DNA of 16,878 nt from Gammaproteobacteria bacterium (GTDB lineage Bacteria; Pseudomonadota; Gammaproteobacteria; JABABF01): positions 1 through 16,878 of the forward strand of contig JABABF010000207.1 in the NCBI GenBank assembly GCA_014238345.1, read 5' to 3'. The notes under the pieces were generated by a model. It worked only from the letters and a program-made list of their open reading frames with translations. It ran no database searches and was not told the origin of the DNA. Below, piece after piece: positions 1 to 6,646 of this stretch. The translations under genes were made by a program, and so were the position numbers. Positions within the stretch are counted from its first letter, which is position 1. Each line of letters opens with the position of its first letter.

Positions 1-848
1 ATGAGCCTTCTGGAACACTGCACGGGCTGATGCGGGCGCGCCGCTTCACTCAGGACGATGCCCACATCTTTTGTACCCCAGCACAGCTGGGTGAGGAAAT
101 CAAGCGACTGTTGGAGCTGGTCTTTGGCATCTATCGGGATTTTGGCTTTGACAATGCGGCGGTGTCACTGGAGCTGTCAACGCGTCCCGAGCAGCGCGTC
201 GGCGACAATGACTTGTGGGATCGCGCCGAGGGGGCGCTAGAGACAGCTTTGCGTGATGCGGGGTTGGAATTTGCACTTGCACCTGGGGAGGGAGCTTTTT
301 ACGGACCCAAGATCGACTTCACGCTACGTGACAGCCTCGCTCGACAATGGCAGTGCGGCACGATCCAAGTCGATTTTTCGATGCCTTCGCGCCTTGATGC
401 CCACTACATTGACGAGGGTAGCGCGCGTTGCACACCCGTGATGATCCACCGTGCCGTACTCGGCTCGCTGGAGCGTTTTATAGGCATACTGATCGAGCAT
501 CACAATGGCTTATTGCCGCTGTGGCTATCGCCAGTGCAGGCAGTGGTCATGAGCATCAGCGATGCCAGCGCAGCTCATGCGCGTGAGGTGGCCAAGCGCT
601 GCAACGCCGCTGGCGCACGCGTTGAGACCGATTTGAGAAATGAGAAAATCGGCTTTAAAATCCGCCACCACAGTCTATTGAAACTCCCTTATTTGCTGGT
701 GGTTGGAGAGCGTGAGTGTGAGCGCGACGAAGTGTCGGTACGCGAGCGCGGCGGCGCTGATTTGGGGACTATGTCTATTGAGGAGTGCGTGAAATTGTTG
801 TGCGGGGCAGGCATCGCTGGCAAGCCCGAGCGCAAGGCGCTAGAATAG
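1..848 (+). CDS. thrS: Threonyl-tRNA synthetase, C-terminal part (5' truncated by window edge)
   Basis: Class II aminoacyl-tRNA synthetase that charges tRNA-Thr in the cytoplasm. The reading frame enters from the left edge (first whole codon at position 3, reading EPSGTLHGLM), so the ATG at 30 is an internal methionine. About 281 residues are visible, against roughly 640 for the whole E. coli enzyme. Visible are the end of motif 2 (EPSG), TQDDAHIFC with the zinc-ligand His, WQCGTIQVDF, and VMIHRAVLGSLERF with the second zinc-ligand His in the motif 3 region. The anticodon-binding domain follows from about LSPVQAVVM, with the conserved stretch DLRNEKIGFKIR. The catalytic N-terminal half, the editing domain and the third zinc ligand lie outside the window. 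infC follows, as in most gammaproteobacteria. Family assignment is very secure. Confidence 0.97.
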   Translation, partial: EPSGTLHGLMRARRFTQDDAHIFCTPAQLGEEIKRLLELVFGIYRDFGFDNAAVSLELSTRPEQRVGDNDLWDRAEGALETALRDAGLEFALAPGEGAFYGPKIDFTLRDSLARQWQCGTIQVDFSMPSRLDAHYIDEGSARCTPVMIHRAVLGSLERFIGILIEHHNGLLPLWLSPVQAVVMSISDASAAHAREVAKRCNAAGARVETDLRNEKIGFKIRHHSLLKLPYLLVVGERECERDEVSVRERGGADLGTMSIEECVKLLCGAGIAGKPERKALE

Positions 849-889
849 GCGCGATGCCGTAGTTGGTGTCGCTTTTAGAACCGTCATAC

Positions 890-895
890 AGGAGG
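890..895 (+). promoter_or_regulatory. Strong ribosome binding site that places infC's start at AUC 903
   Basis: A perfect AGGAGG lies exactly 7 nt before the ATC codon at 903-905. It is 73 nt from the first ATG (969), which has no comparable signal of its own. It is the only consensus Shine-Dalgarno I see in this translation block, and it decides the infC start. Confidence 0.8.
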
Positions 896-902
896 CATAG
901 CG

Positions 903-1676
903 ATCAGACCCAGACCAAGGCCAGAGGCTCCCACCCACACCAGCGACACGCCGCTAAACGAAGCAATCATGGAGCAAAAAGTGCTCTTGATTACTCATGA
1001 TGGCAACAACAAGGGCATTGTGGCGACGGAAGATGCCCTGCGTATGGCGCGTGAGCAACGCTTGGATTTGGTGCAGATGACCCAAGAAGGTGAGCCCATC
1101 GTGTGCCGCATCATGGATTATGGCAAGCACCAGTTCACAAAGCGCAAGCAACACGCTGTCGCACGACGTAAGCAACACCGCATGCAGGTCAAAGAGGTGA
1201 AGTTTCGGGTCGCTACTGAAGCCGCTGATTACCAGGTTAAGCTACTGCGATTGCAACAGTTCTTAGGCCACGGGGATAAAGTGAAGATCACTTTACGTTA
1301 CCGTGGTCGAGAAATGATGCATCAAGATCTCGGTCTGCGTATGCTTGAGCGTGTGCGGGACGACCTCTCGGAGATCGGTTTTGTAGAGCATGATCCGGAA
1401 TTGGAACGCCGCCAGCTGAGCATGGTGATCGCTCCTTACCGCAAAGGACAACGGGGGTCGAAACACCCAGCAACGGGTGCTAAACCGCTGACCACCACCG
1501 TCATCAATGCAACGAGCGAATCCGCGGCCGACACGACCAACACGACCAACACAGAAGTTGTCGCATCAAGCGTTGCAGGCACAGCATCAACAATTGGTGG
1601 TGTCGGCGATAGCGGCGGTGATAGCGGCAGTGATAGCGGCAGTGATAATAGTACAGTAGCGAGCGCATCCCAGTAG
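903..1676 (+). CDS. infC: Translation initiation factor IF-3 with non-canonical AUC start and long C-terminal tail
   Basis: IF3 binds the 30S subunit, blocks subunit joining and discriminates against non-AUG starts. I place the start at ATC 903 because a perfect AGGAGG (890-895) lies 7 nt upstream. The frame is open from 879, and residues just before ATG 969 (LNEAI) match the conserved IF3 N-terminus (INENI/INGEI in homologues). AUU or similar starts are the known basis of infC self-regulation in E. coli. This gives 257 residues, against about 180 in E. coli. Family marks are CRIMDYGKHQF, QVKEVKFRVATEAADYQVK, KITLRYRGREM and MVIAPYRKG. The canonical fold ends near residue 181. About 76 further residues are low complexity, with DTTNTTNTE and an Asp/Ser/Gly run. 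The tail has almost no charged residues except Asp and Glu and has no function I recognise. Confidence 0.93.
   Translation: MRPRPRPEAPTHTSDTPLNEAIMEQKVLLITHDGNNKGIVATEDALRMAREQRLDLVQMTQEGEPIVCRIMDYGKHQFTKRKQHAVARRKQHRMQVKEVKFRVATEAADYQVKLLRLQQFLGHGDKVKITLRYRGREMMHQDLGLRMLERVRDDLSEIGFVEHDPELERRQLSMVIAPYRKGQRGSKHPATGAKPLTTTVINATSESAADTTNTTNTEVVASSVAGTASTIGGVGDSGGDSGSDSGSDNSTVASASQ
1531..1554 (+). repeat. 9-nt tandem repeat inside the infC tail
   Basis: The unit acacgacca occurs twice in perfect tandem (1531-1539 and 1540-1548) and a third partial copy begins at 1549. It is in frame and encodes DTTNTTNTE in the IF3 tail. Confidence 0.8.
1605..1651 (+). repeat. 12-nt tandem repeat inside the infC tail
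   Basis: Units of the form ggcRgtgatagc follow one another at 1614-1625 and 1626-1637. A shorter copy (1605-1613) precedes them and a diverged copy (1638-1651) follows. The array is in frame and encodes Gly-Ser-Asp-Ser or Gly-Gly-Asp-Ser tetrapeptides near the IF3 C-terminus. Such arrays typically grow or shrink by replication slippage. Confidence 0.85.
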
Positions 1677-1686
1677 CAATCAACTC

Positions 1687-1884
1687 ATGAGCAACGGAAA
1701 ACAAAAAACACACAGTGGGGCGGCAAAACGCTTCCGAAAGACGGCGGGAGGCTATCGCTTCCGTAGTGCCAACCGCAGTCACTTACTGACCGGCATGGGG
1801 CGGCGGCGCAAGCGTCGCTTGTGCGCGGCCAACATGATTCACCGCCACAATCTCGCCGCAGTGAAAGGCATGCTCGGCGACTGA
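1687..1884 (+). CDS. rpmI: 50S ribosomal protein L35
   Basis: Small basic protein of the large ribosomal subunit. The 65-residue product has the same length as E. coli L35 and carries the family core KTHSGAAKRFRKTAGG, then a basic stretch GRRRKRRL and the C-terminal Met-Ile-His-Arg region. It starts 10 nt after the infC stop, and rplT follows after 52 nt: the canonical infC-rpmI-rplT order. I see no Shine-Dalgarno before the ATG, so translation may be coupled to infC or rely on an unstructured leader. In E. coli, L20 represses this operon through mRNA near rpmI; I could not identify that structure by eye here. Confidence 0.97.
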   Translation: MSNGKQKTHSGAAKRFRKTAGGYRFRSANRSHLLTGMGRRRKRRLCAANMIHRHNLAAVKGMLGD

Positions 1885-1936
1885 CACAACCCACCCATCA
1901 CCTTCTGAACGCCTTTTCATAGCCCAGCTAAATATC

Positions 1937-2293
1937 ATGCCTCGCAATAGCAATTCAGTCCCCGGCCACCGTCGTCACCGCAAAGTGTTGCGCAAGGCAC
2001 GTGGCTACAGCGGTGCGCGCAGTCGCACTTTCCGCGCCGCGCGCACCGCCTTGTTGCGTGCTGGCAACTATGCCTATCGCGACCGTCGCCAGCGCAAACG
2101 CCAATTTCGCAGCTTGTGGGTTGCGCGTATCAACGCCGCTGCACGTAGCCATGATCTGCCGTACAGTCGCTTCATGAACGGTCTGCTCAAAGCGCAGATC
2201 GACTTAGACCGGCGAGTGCTCGCCGAACTCGCTGTCAACGACAAAGCGGCCTTCGCCTCCTTGGTGGTCACAGCGAAAGCGGCACTTAGCTGA
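1937..2293 (+). CDS. rplT: 50S ribosomal protein L20
   Basis: Early-assembly protein of the large subunit that binds 23S rRNA, and the known autogenous repressor of this operon in E. coli. Its 118 residues equal the E. coli length. The near-invariant block AYRDRRQRKRQFR is followed by LWVARINAAAR, then SRFMNGL and the C-terminal DKAAFASLV. The N-terminal arm is basic, as expected, but its first ten residues (MPRNSNSVPG) diverge from the usual MARVKRGV type. The 52-nt spacer from rpmI is rich in C, A and T and has no Shine-Dalgarno. pheS follows after only 16 nt, so there is no room for a pheM-like leader peptide and attenuator. Confidence 0.97.
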   Translation: MPRNSNSVPGHRRHRKVLRKARGYSGARSRTFRAARTALLRAGNYAYRDRRQRKRQFRSLWVARINAAARSHDLPYSRFMNGLLKAQIDLDRRVLAELAVNDKAAFASLVVTAKAALS

Positions 2294-2309
2294 GTTAGGC
2301 GAGTCAGCC

Positions 2310-3368
2310 ATGCCAGCCATGGTTGAACCCACCGGAGCTGAGGCACTGTCTCAGCAGCTGGCGGAAATGGAAGCGGCGTTGCGCTCAGCGCCTGACCAGG
2401 GCGCGCTTGAGCGCCTGCGTATTGATTACTTGGGACGCAATGGCGCACTGCGCCGCCAGCTGCGTTCGCTGGGCGCTATGGAAGCCGAGGCTAGGCGCAG
2501 TGTGGGTGCACTATTAAACAATGCCCAGCAGCGTTTGACTCAGGCATTAGAAGAGCGTCGTAGCGAATTGGATGCCGTTGTCCAAGCGCAGCGTCTGGCT
2601 GGCGAGCGAGAGGATTTGAGCTTGCCTGGGCGAGGTCAGGGTAGCGGCGCACTGCATCCAGTCACACAGGTGCTAGAGCGCATTGAAAGCCTGTTCACGA
2701 GCATGGGTTTCCGCATTGCCCAAGGGCCGGAAATCGAGGATGAGGAGCACAACTTCACCGCACTCAATATGCCGCCAGATCATCCGGCGCGGGCTATGCA
2801 CGACACTTTTTATCTGTCGGCTAAGCAGCTGTTGCGTACCCACACCTCGCCGGTGCAGATACGGGTACTACGCAATGAAAAACCACCGTTACGGGTGATT
2901 TGCCCGGGGCGGGTCTACCGGCGCGACTTCGATATTAGTCACACTCCAGTCTTCCATCAAGTCGAAGGCCTGTGGGTAGATTCCAGCGTTAATTTCATGG
3001 AATTAAAAGGAGTCATGTCAGATTTTTTTCGTGCTTTCTTCGCTAGAGAAAAGCTGCCAGTGCGCTTTCGTCCCTCCTATTTTCCCTTCACCGAGCCCTC
3101 GGCCGAGATTGATATCGGCTGCCTGCTGTGCAGTGGTGAGGGCTGTCGCAGCTGTGCCCATAGTGGTTGGCTGGAAGTCGCTGGTTGCGGGATGGTGCAC
3201 CCTGCGGTCTTTGGGCACTGTGGGTTAGATGCCGAGGCCTACAACGGCTTCGCCTTTGGTATGGGTGTTGAGCGCCTCAGCATGTTGCACTACGGCATAG
3301 GCGATCTGCGGCAGCTGTACGAGAACGACCTGCGTTTCTTGCGGCAACTTGCTTGGGGTGTACAGTGA
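2310..3368 (+). CDS. pheS: Phenylalanyl-tRNA synthetase alpha subunit
   Basis: Catalytic subunit of the alpha2-beta2 enzyme that charges tRNA-Phe in the cytoplasm. The 352-residue protein opens with the coiled-coil arm (about residues 1-90, with LRIDYLGRNG). The class II catalytic core includes LHPVTQVLERIES, GPEIEDEEHNF, HPARAMHDTFY, motif 2 around PGRVYRRDFDISHTP, RPSYFPFTEPSAE and motif 3 GFAFGMGVERLSML. Residues 271-282 hold a C-x2-C-x4-C-x2-C knuckle (CLLCSGEGCRSC), an insert absent from E. coli PheS but, as I recall, present in other bacterial PheS proteins. It may bind zinc. The stop codon overlaps the pheT start. An alternative ATG at 2322 cannot be excluded. Confidence 0.96.
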   Translation: MPAMVEPTGAEALSQQLAEMEAALRSAPDQGALERLRIDYLGRNGALRRQLRSLGAMEAEARRSVGALLNNAQQRLTQALEERRSELDAVVQAQRLAGEREDLSLPGRGQGSGALHPVTQVLERIESLFTSMGFRIAQGPEIEDEEHNFTALNMPPDHPARAMHDTFYLSAKQLLRTHTSPVQIRVLRNEKPPLRVICPGRVYRRDFDISHTPVFHQVEGLWVDSSVNFMELKGVMSDFFRAFFAREKLPVRFRPSYFPFTEPSAEIDIGCLLCSGEGCRSCAHSGWLEVAGCGMVHPAVFGHCGLDAEAYNGFAFGMGVERLSMLHYGIGDLRQLYENDLRFLRQLAWGVQ

Positions 3369-5767
3369 AATTTAGCGAGCGCTGGCTACGGCACTGGGTC
3401 GATCCAGCGATCGATAGCGCGGTACTGGCCGACCAGCTGACGATGTTGGGTTTGGAGGTCGATAGCCGCGAGTCGATTACTGCCAATTTTGATGGCGTGG
3501 TGGTAGCCGAGATCATTGAGCTCAAAGCGCTTGATGACTGCAGTGTACAACTCTGCCAACTCGCTACCGGGAGGGAATTGCCAGTCTGGGTGGTAAGTGG
3601 CGCGCCGGGTCTTGCGGTCGGCTTGCGTGTTCCTTATGCGCCGCCCGGTGCACATCTGCCAAACGGAGTCGTTGAGGAGCGTGAGATCGGCGGACACCTC
3701 TCCCGTGGCATGATCTGTTCAGCTGAGGAATTGAGCTTGGGTGGCGAGGGCTCCCCACTGCTGTCGTTGCCCACCGCAGAGCCGGGGACACCGTTGGCAG
3801 CAGCCTTAGAGTTAGACGACACGTTGATTGAGTTGGATGTGACCCCCAACCGCGGCGATTGCTTCAGCCTTGTTGGCATTGCGCGGGAAGTGGCCGCCCG
3901 CAACCAGCTGGTATTGAGTGCGACGGCGGGCGGGGGGCAGAGCGTTGCGCCAGCTTGTGATGCTGCGCTGGAAGTGCAGCTCGAGGCCGCCAGCGACTGT
4001 CCGCTTTTTTGTGGTCGGGTGTTGAAAGATATCGACCCCAGTGCACACACGCCCGCTTGGATGCGCGAGCGCTTGCGCCGCTCGGGGTTGCGCTCGGTCA
4101 ATCCGGTGGTCGATGTCACCAACTATGTGATGTTGGAATGGGGGCAACCGATGCACGCCTATGATCTAAGCCAGCTGCACGATCCCATCGTGGTGCGGCG
4201 CGCCCGGTCTGGTGAGCGGTTGCGCCTACTTGATGAGCGCGAGCTGGCGCTGACCGCTGAGGATCTGTTGATCGCTGACCAGCGACAGCCACTGGGCTTG
4301 GCAGGCATCATGGGCGGGGCGGTCAGCAGTGTGAGTGGCAACACTAATGCGCTGTTTCTAGAGGCGGCTTTTTTCTGTCCACAATTGATCGCCCGCCGCA
4401 GTCGGGAGCTACATTTGCAGACCGAGGCTTCAAAGCGTTTTGAACGGCGGGTGGATCCTCTGTTGGCACAGCGCGCCATTGAGCGCGCCACGGCCTTGCT
4501 CCTTGATATCGTCGGCGGTCGACCAGGACCGCTTAGCGTGGTCGGGAGCGTTGAGAAGTTGCCGACAACGGTAGCGCTAAAGCTGCGCCATCAGCGCATT
4601 GCCCACCTATTGGGCGAAGCACCGACAGCAGCAGAGGTCAGCGTATTGCTAGGCGGTATCGGCGTGGCGCTCGAAGCGGTGCCAGACGGTTGGCTGGCCA
4701 CGGTGCCGAGTTGGCGCGGCGATCTCCAGCTAGAGGTCGACCTGATTGAGGAAGTCGCTCGTCTGCGTGGCTATGATCGCCTACCTTTGCGACACCCCAC
4801 AGCCAGCTGCCGCATCGTGGCCAGCGCGCCACACCCCGCGACTGCTCTGCGCCACCGCATTGCAGCGCGTGGTTTTTTTGAGGTGCTCAACTACAGCATG
4901 GCTCCAGCCACTTTACAGCGTCTCCTGCATCCCGACGAGCGCGCTGTGGAACTGCTACACCCGCTTTCCCAAGAGCTCGGTGAGCTGCGGCTCAGCTTGT
5001 GGTGCGGACTGTTGCGTAGCGCCCAGAACAATCAGCGGCGAGGCGAAGGTCGCCTGAGGTTGTTCGAGCTGGGGCGTTGCTTTACCCCAACAGCGAATGG
5101 CGAGGTGCTCGAATCTGAGCAGCTGGCTCTGCTCAGTTGTGGGTCGCGCTGGCCAGAAAACTGGAGCCATGCCGCCGACCGCGCCGCTAGTGACATCTAT
5201 GATCTTAAAGGAGAGATCCAAGCACTACTACCACATAGTGACCATGGGGTCTGGGAGTTCCGTGCCAGCGATAGCGCGGCGTTGCATCCGGGACGACAGG
5301 CGACGATCCATTGCGATGGGAAACAAGTCGGTCGGGTCGGGCAACTGCATCCGGCACTTGTGCACGACTTGGAGCTGAGCGCCACTCCTTGTCTCGCCGA
5401 ACTGCAGATGAATGCACTAAGGCAAAGCTGGCAACAGGCACCGCTCAGCGTCGCGCCGCGCTCACCAGCGCTGTTGCGTGATCTGGCACTGGTCGTTCCA
5501 GAGAGTATGCCCGCTGCAGTCATTGAGAAGCGCTTGCGGAGCGAACTCGGCTCGCTACTCGAGCATATTGTGCCCTTTGACATCTATCGTGGAGAGGGGA
5601 TCGCCAGCGATAGTAAAAGTCTGGCATTCCGCTTGGTACTGCGCCGTAGCGAGGGTGCGCTCAGCGAGGAAGAGGCTAGTGCTATACTGGATGAAGTGAT
5701 CGCGCAGCTAGAGCGAGATCACGGTATCTTGTTGCGTACTGCATCGGTTGAAACGAGTGAGTCTTGA
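3365..5767 (+). CDS. pheT: Phenylalanyl-tRNA synthetase beta subunit
   Basis: Large subunit that binds tRNA-Phe and carries the editing site. I choose GTG 3365 as start because the following residues (KFSERWLRHWV) match the conserved PheT N-terminus KFSE.WLR.WV and the GTGA overlaps the pheS stop, a sign of translational coupling. A TTG at 3353 would add only four residues. The product is 800 residues, against about 795 in E. coli. Visible in order: N-terminal module, a tRNA-binding (B2) fold, the B3/B4 editing region with TPNRGDC and VVDVTNYVMLEWGQPMHAYD, the B5 domain (VDLIEEVARLRGYD), the class II-like core (LRLSLWCGLLRSAQNNQRR, LHPGRQA) and the C-terminal FDX-ACB domain (SPALLRDLALVV to DIYRGEGI). 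The B2 domain lacks the usual HPNADKLRV motif; ELKALDDCSVQLCQL stands in its place. Confidence 0.96.
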   Translation: MKFSERWLRHWVDPAIDSAVLADQLTMLGLEVDSRESITANFDGVVVAEIIELKALDDCSVQLCQLATGRELPVWVVSGAPGLAVGLRVPYAPPGAHLPNGVVEEREIGGHLSRGMICSAEELSLGGEGSPLLSLPTAEPGTPLAAALELDDTLIELDVTPNRGDCFSLVGIAREVAARNQLVLSATAGGGQSVAPACDAALEVQLEAASDCPLFCGRVLKDIDPSAHTPAWMRERLRRSGLRSVNPVVDVTNYVMLEWGQPMHAYDLSQLHDPIVVRRARSGERLRLLDERELALTAEDLLIADQRQPLGLAGIMGGAVSSVSGNTNALFLEAAFFCPQLIARRSRELHLQTEASKRFERRVDPLLAQRAIERATALLLDIVGGRPGPLSVVGSVEKLPTTVALKLRHQRIAHLLGEAPTAAEVSVLLGGIGVALEAVPDGWLATVPSWRGDLQLEVDLIEEVARLRGYDRLPLRHPTASCRIVASAPHPATALRHRIAARGFFEVLNYSMAPATLQRLLHPDERAVELLHPLSQELGELRLSLWCGLLRSAQNNQRRGEGRLRLFELGRCFTPTANGEVLESEQLALLSCGSRWPENWSHAADRAASDIYDLKGEIQALLPHSDHGVWEFRASDSAALHPGRQATIHCDGKQVGRVGQLHPALVHDLELSATPCLAELQMNALRQSWQQAPLSVAPRSPALLRDLALVVPESMPAAVIEKRLRSELGSLLEHIVPFDIYRGEGIASDSKSLAFRLVLRRSEGALSEEEASAILDEVIAQLERDHGILLRTASVETSES

Positions 5768-5783
5768 AGATGGTTCACATGAC

Positions 5784-6089
5784 ATGACTGCAGGCGAAGG
5801 TAAATTGGTGCGCGCTACATTGGCGCAGCAAGTGAATCAGAATATCGGGCTGAATAAGCGCGAAGCACAGGAGGTGGTCGCCAGTGTTATAGAAGAAATC
5901 TGTGCAGCGCTTAGCAGAGGGGAAGAGGTCAAACTGAGCGAGCTCGGCCATTTCCGACCTCAGCGGCGTCAGACTCGCCCCGGCCGCAATCCACGCACAG
6001 GTGAGAGTGTGCCAGTGCCAGCGCGTTGTGCTATCAGTTTCCAGCCTGGACCGAAGCTCAAAGCCCAGCTGGGGCAATCCAATGGCTAA
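5784..6089 (+). CDS. ihfA: Integration host factor alpha subunit
   Basis: DNA-bending nucleoid protein that pairs with IHF beta. I take ATG 5784 as start, giving 101 residues, close to the usual 99-100. A TTG at 5748 would lie inside pheT and add a tail foreign to the family. Visible are the dimerisation helices (LNKREAQEVVASVIEEI), the KLSELGHF turn and the DNA-intercalating arm RPGRNPRTGE at residues 65-74, including the proline that kinks DNA. HU-type proteins share this fold, so the alpha assignment rests mainly on the position directly after pheT, conserved in gammaproteobacteria. The gene begins 16 nt after the pheT stop and overlaps the next gene by 8 nt. Confidence 0.93.
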   Translation: MTAGEGKLVRATLAQQVNQNIGLNKREAQEVVASVIEEICAALSRGEEVKLSELGHFRPQRRQTRPGRNPRTGESVPVPARCAISFQPGPKLKAQLGQSNG

Positions 6090-6477
6090 GGCTCTCTCAG
6101 CGAAAGGCTCCCGTACGGCGGCGGGAGCTGCGGACACCGTTGATGACCGCTGGCTCAGCAGTTTGCCTGACAAGCGTTACTTCACCATAGGCGAAGCCAG
6201 CTCTCTATGTGGTGTGCAACAACATGTGCTGCGTTACTGGGAAGAGGAATTTCCCAAGCTGCGCCCGCAGCGACGTAATAATCGGCGCTATTACCAGCGG
6301 GCGGATTTAATACTTGTACACCAAATCCAAAGGTTGTTGCATGAGGAAGGCTACACGGTCAGCGGCGCACGCAATCTGCTGGGTAGCGAGCGCTCCCGCA
6401 GTGATGCCTCGTTGCGGCGCGAACTCTTGCGCGGTCTGATCGAAGAGTTAGAGCAGCTACGATCGCTACTTGGCTAG
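6082..6477 (+). CDS. MerR-family transcriptional regulator of the pheT-ihfA block
   Basis: Predicted DNA-binding regulator of 131 residues. A winged helix-turn-helix occupies about residues 32-100: KRYFTIGEAS, then HVLRYWEEEFP, NNRRYYQRADL and GYTVSGARNLL. A short dimerising helix follows (residues 110-131, Leu/Glu/Arg-rich). There is no separate effector domain and no metal-binding Cys cluster, so this is not a classical mercury sensor. The start ATG lies inside ihfA (8-nt overlap) with a TGGGGC purine-rich site 7 nt upstream. An unnamed MerR gene in exactly this place, between ihfA and tRNA-Pro, is conserved in Pseudomonas and relatives; its targets are not known to me. Confidence 0.9.
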   Translation: MAKALSAKGSRTAAGAADTVDDRWLSSLPDKRYFTIGEASSLCGVQQHVLRYWEEEFPKLRPQRRNNRRYYQRADLILVHQIQRLLHEEGYTVSGARNLLGSERSRSDASLRRELLRGLIEELEQLRSLLG

Positions 6478-6536
6478 TGGTAGCACGGTACTCAGCAGGT
6501 CGTGCCGCCAGAGTATGCACATACCCAGCTACAGAA

Positions 6537-6610
6537 CGGGGCGTAGCGCAGTCTGGTAGCGCACCACACTGGGGGTGTGGTGGTCGCTGGTTCAAATCCA
6601 GCCGTCCCGA
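6537..6610 (+). tRNA. tRNA-Pro, anticodon GGG
   Basis: A complete cloverleaf can be drawn. Acceptor stem 6537-6543 pairs with 6603-6609 with one G-U. The D stem is GCGC/GCGC. The anticodon stem CCACA (6564-6568) pairs with TGTGG (6576-6580). The T stem GCTGG/CCAGC carries loop TTCAAAT. The anticodon GGG is 6571-6573, after the invariant T33. The C1-G72 pair and A73 are typical of bacterial tRNA-Pro. The three bases after A73 are CCC rather than CCA, so the mature 3' end would need CCA addition. It follows the merR stop by 59 nt, and no terminator is evident after it. Confidence 0.97.
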
Positions 6611-6646
6611 CCCTAGCAGCGATACCTTGGCCATTAGTGGCAGGTT

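Noticed and set aside
969..1676. infC called from the first ATG
   Set aside because: It has no ribosome binding site and omits the conserved IF3 N-terminal residues encoded just upstream; ATC 903 with AGGAGG fits better.
1504..1782. Minus-strand open frame opposite the infC tail
   Set aside because: It mirrors the repeat-rich tail (Tyr/His/Arg repeats), has no homologue I recognise, and lies over infC and rpmI, which are secure.
3634..4122. Long minus-strand open frame opposite pheT
   Set aside because: It is antisense to a well-conserved gene, with Ser/Arg/Pro-rich composition typical of a GC-rich shadow frame.
6513..6524. GTATG-CA-CATAC inverted repeat upstream of the tRNA as operator or promoter
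   Set aside because: The arms are only 5 bp and no -35/-10 pair with good spacing could be placed around it.
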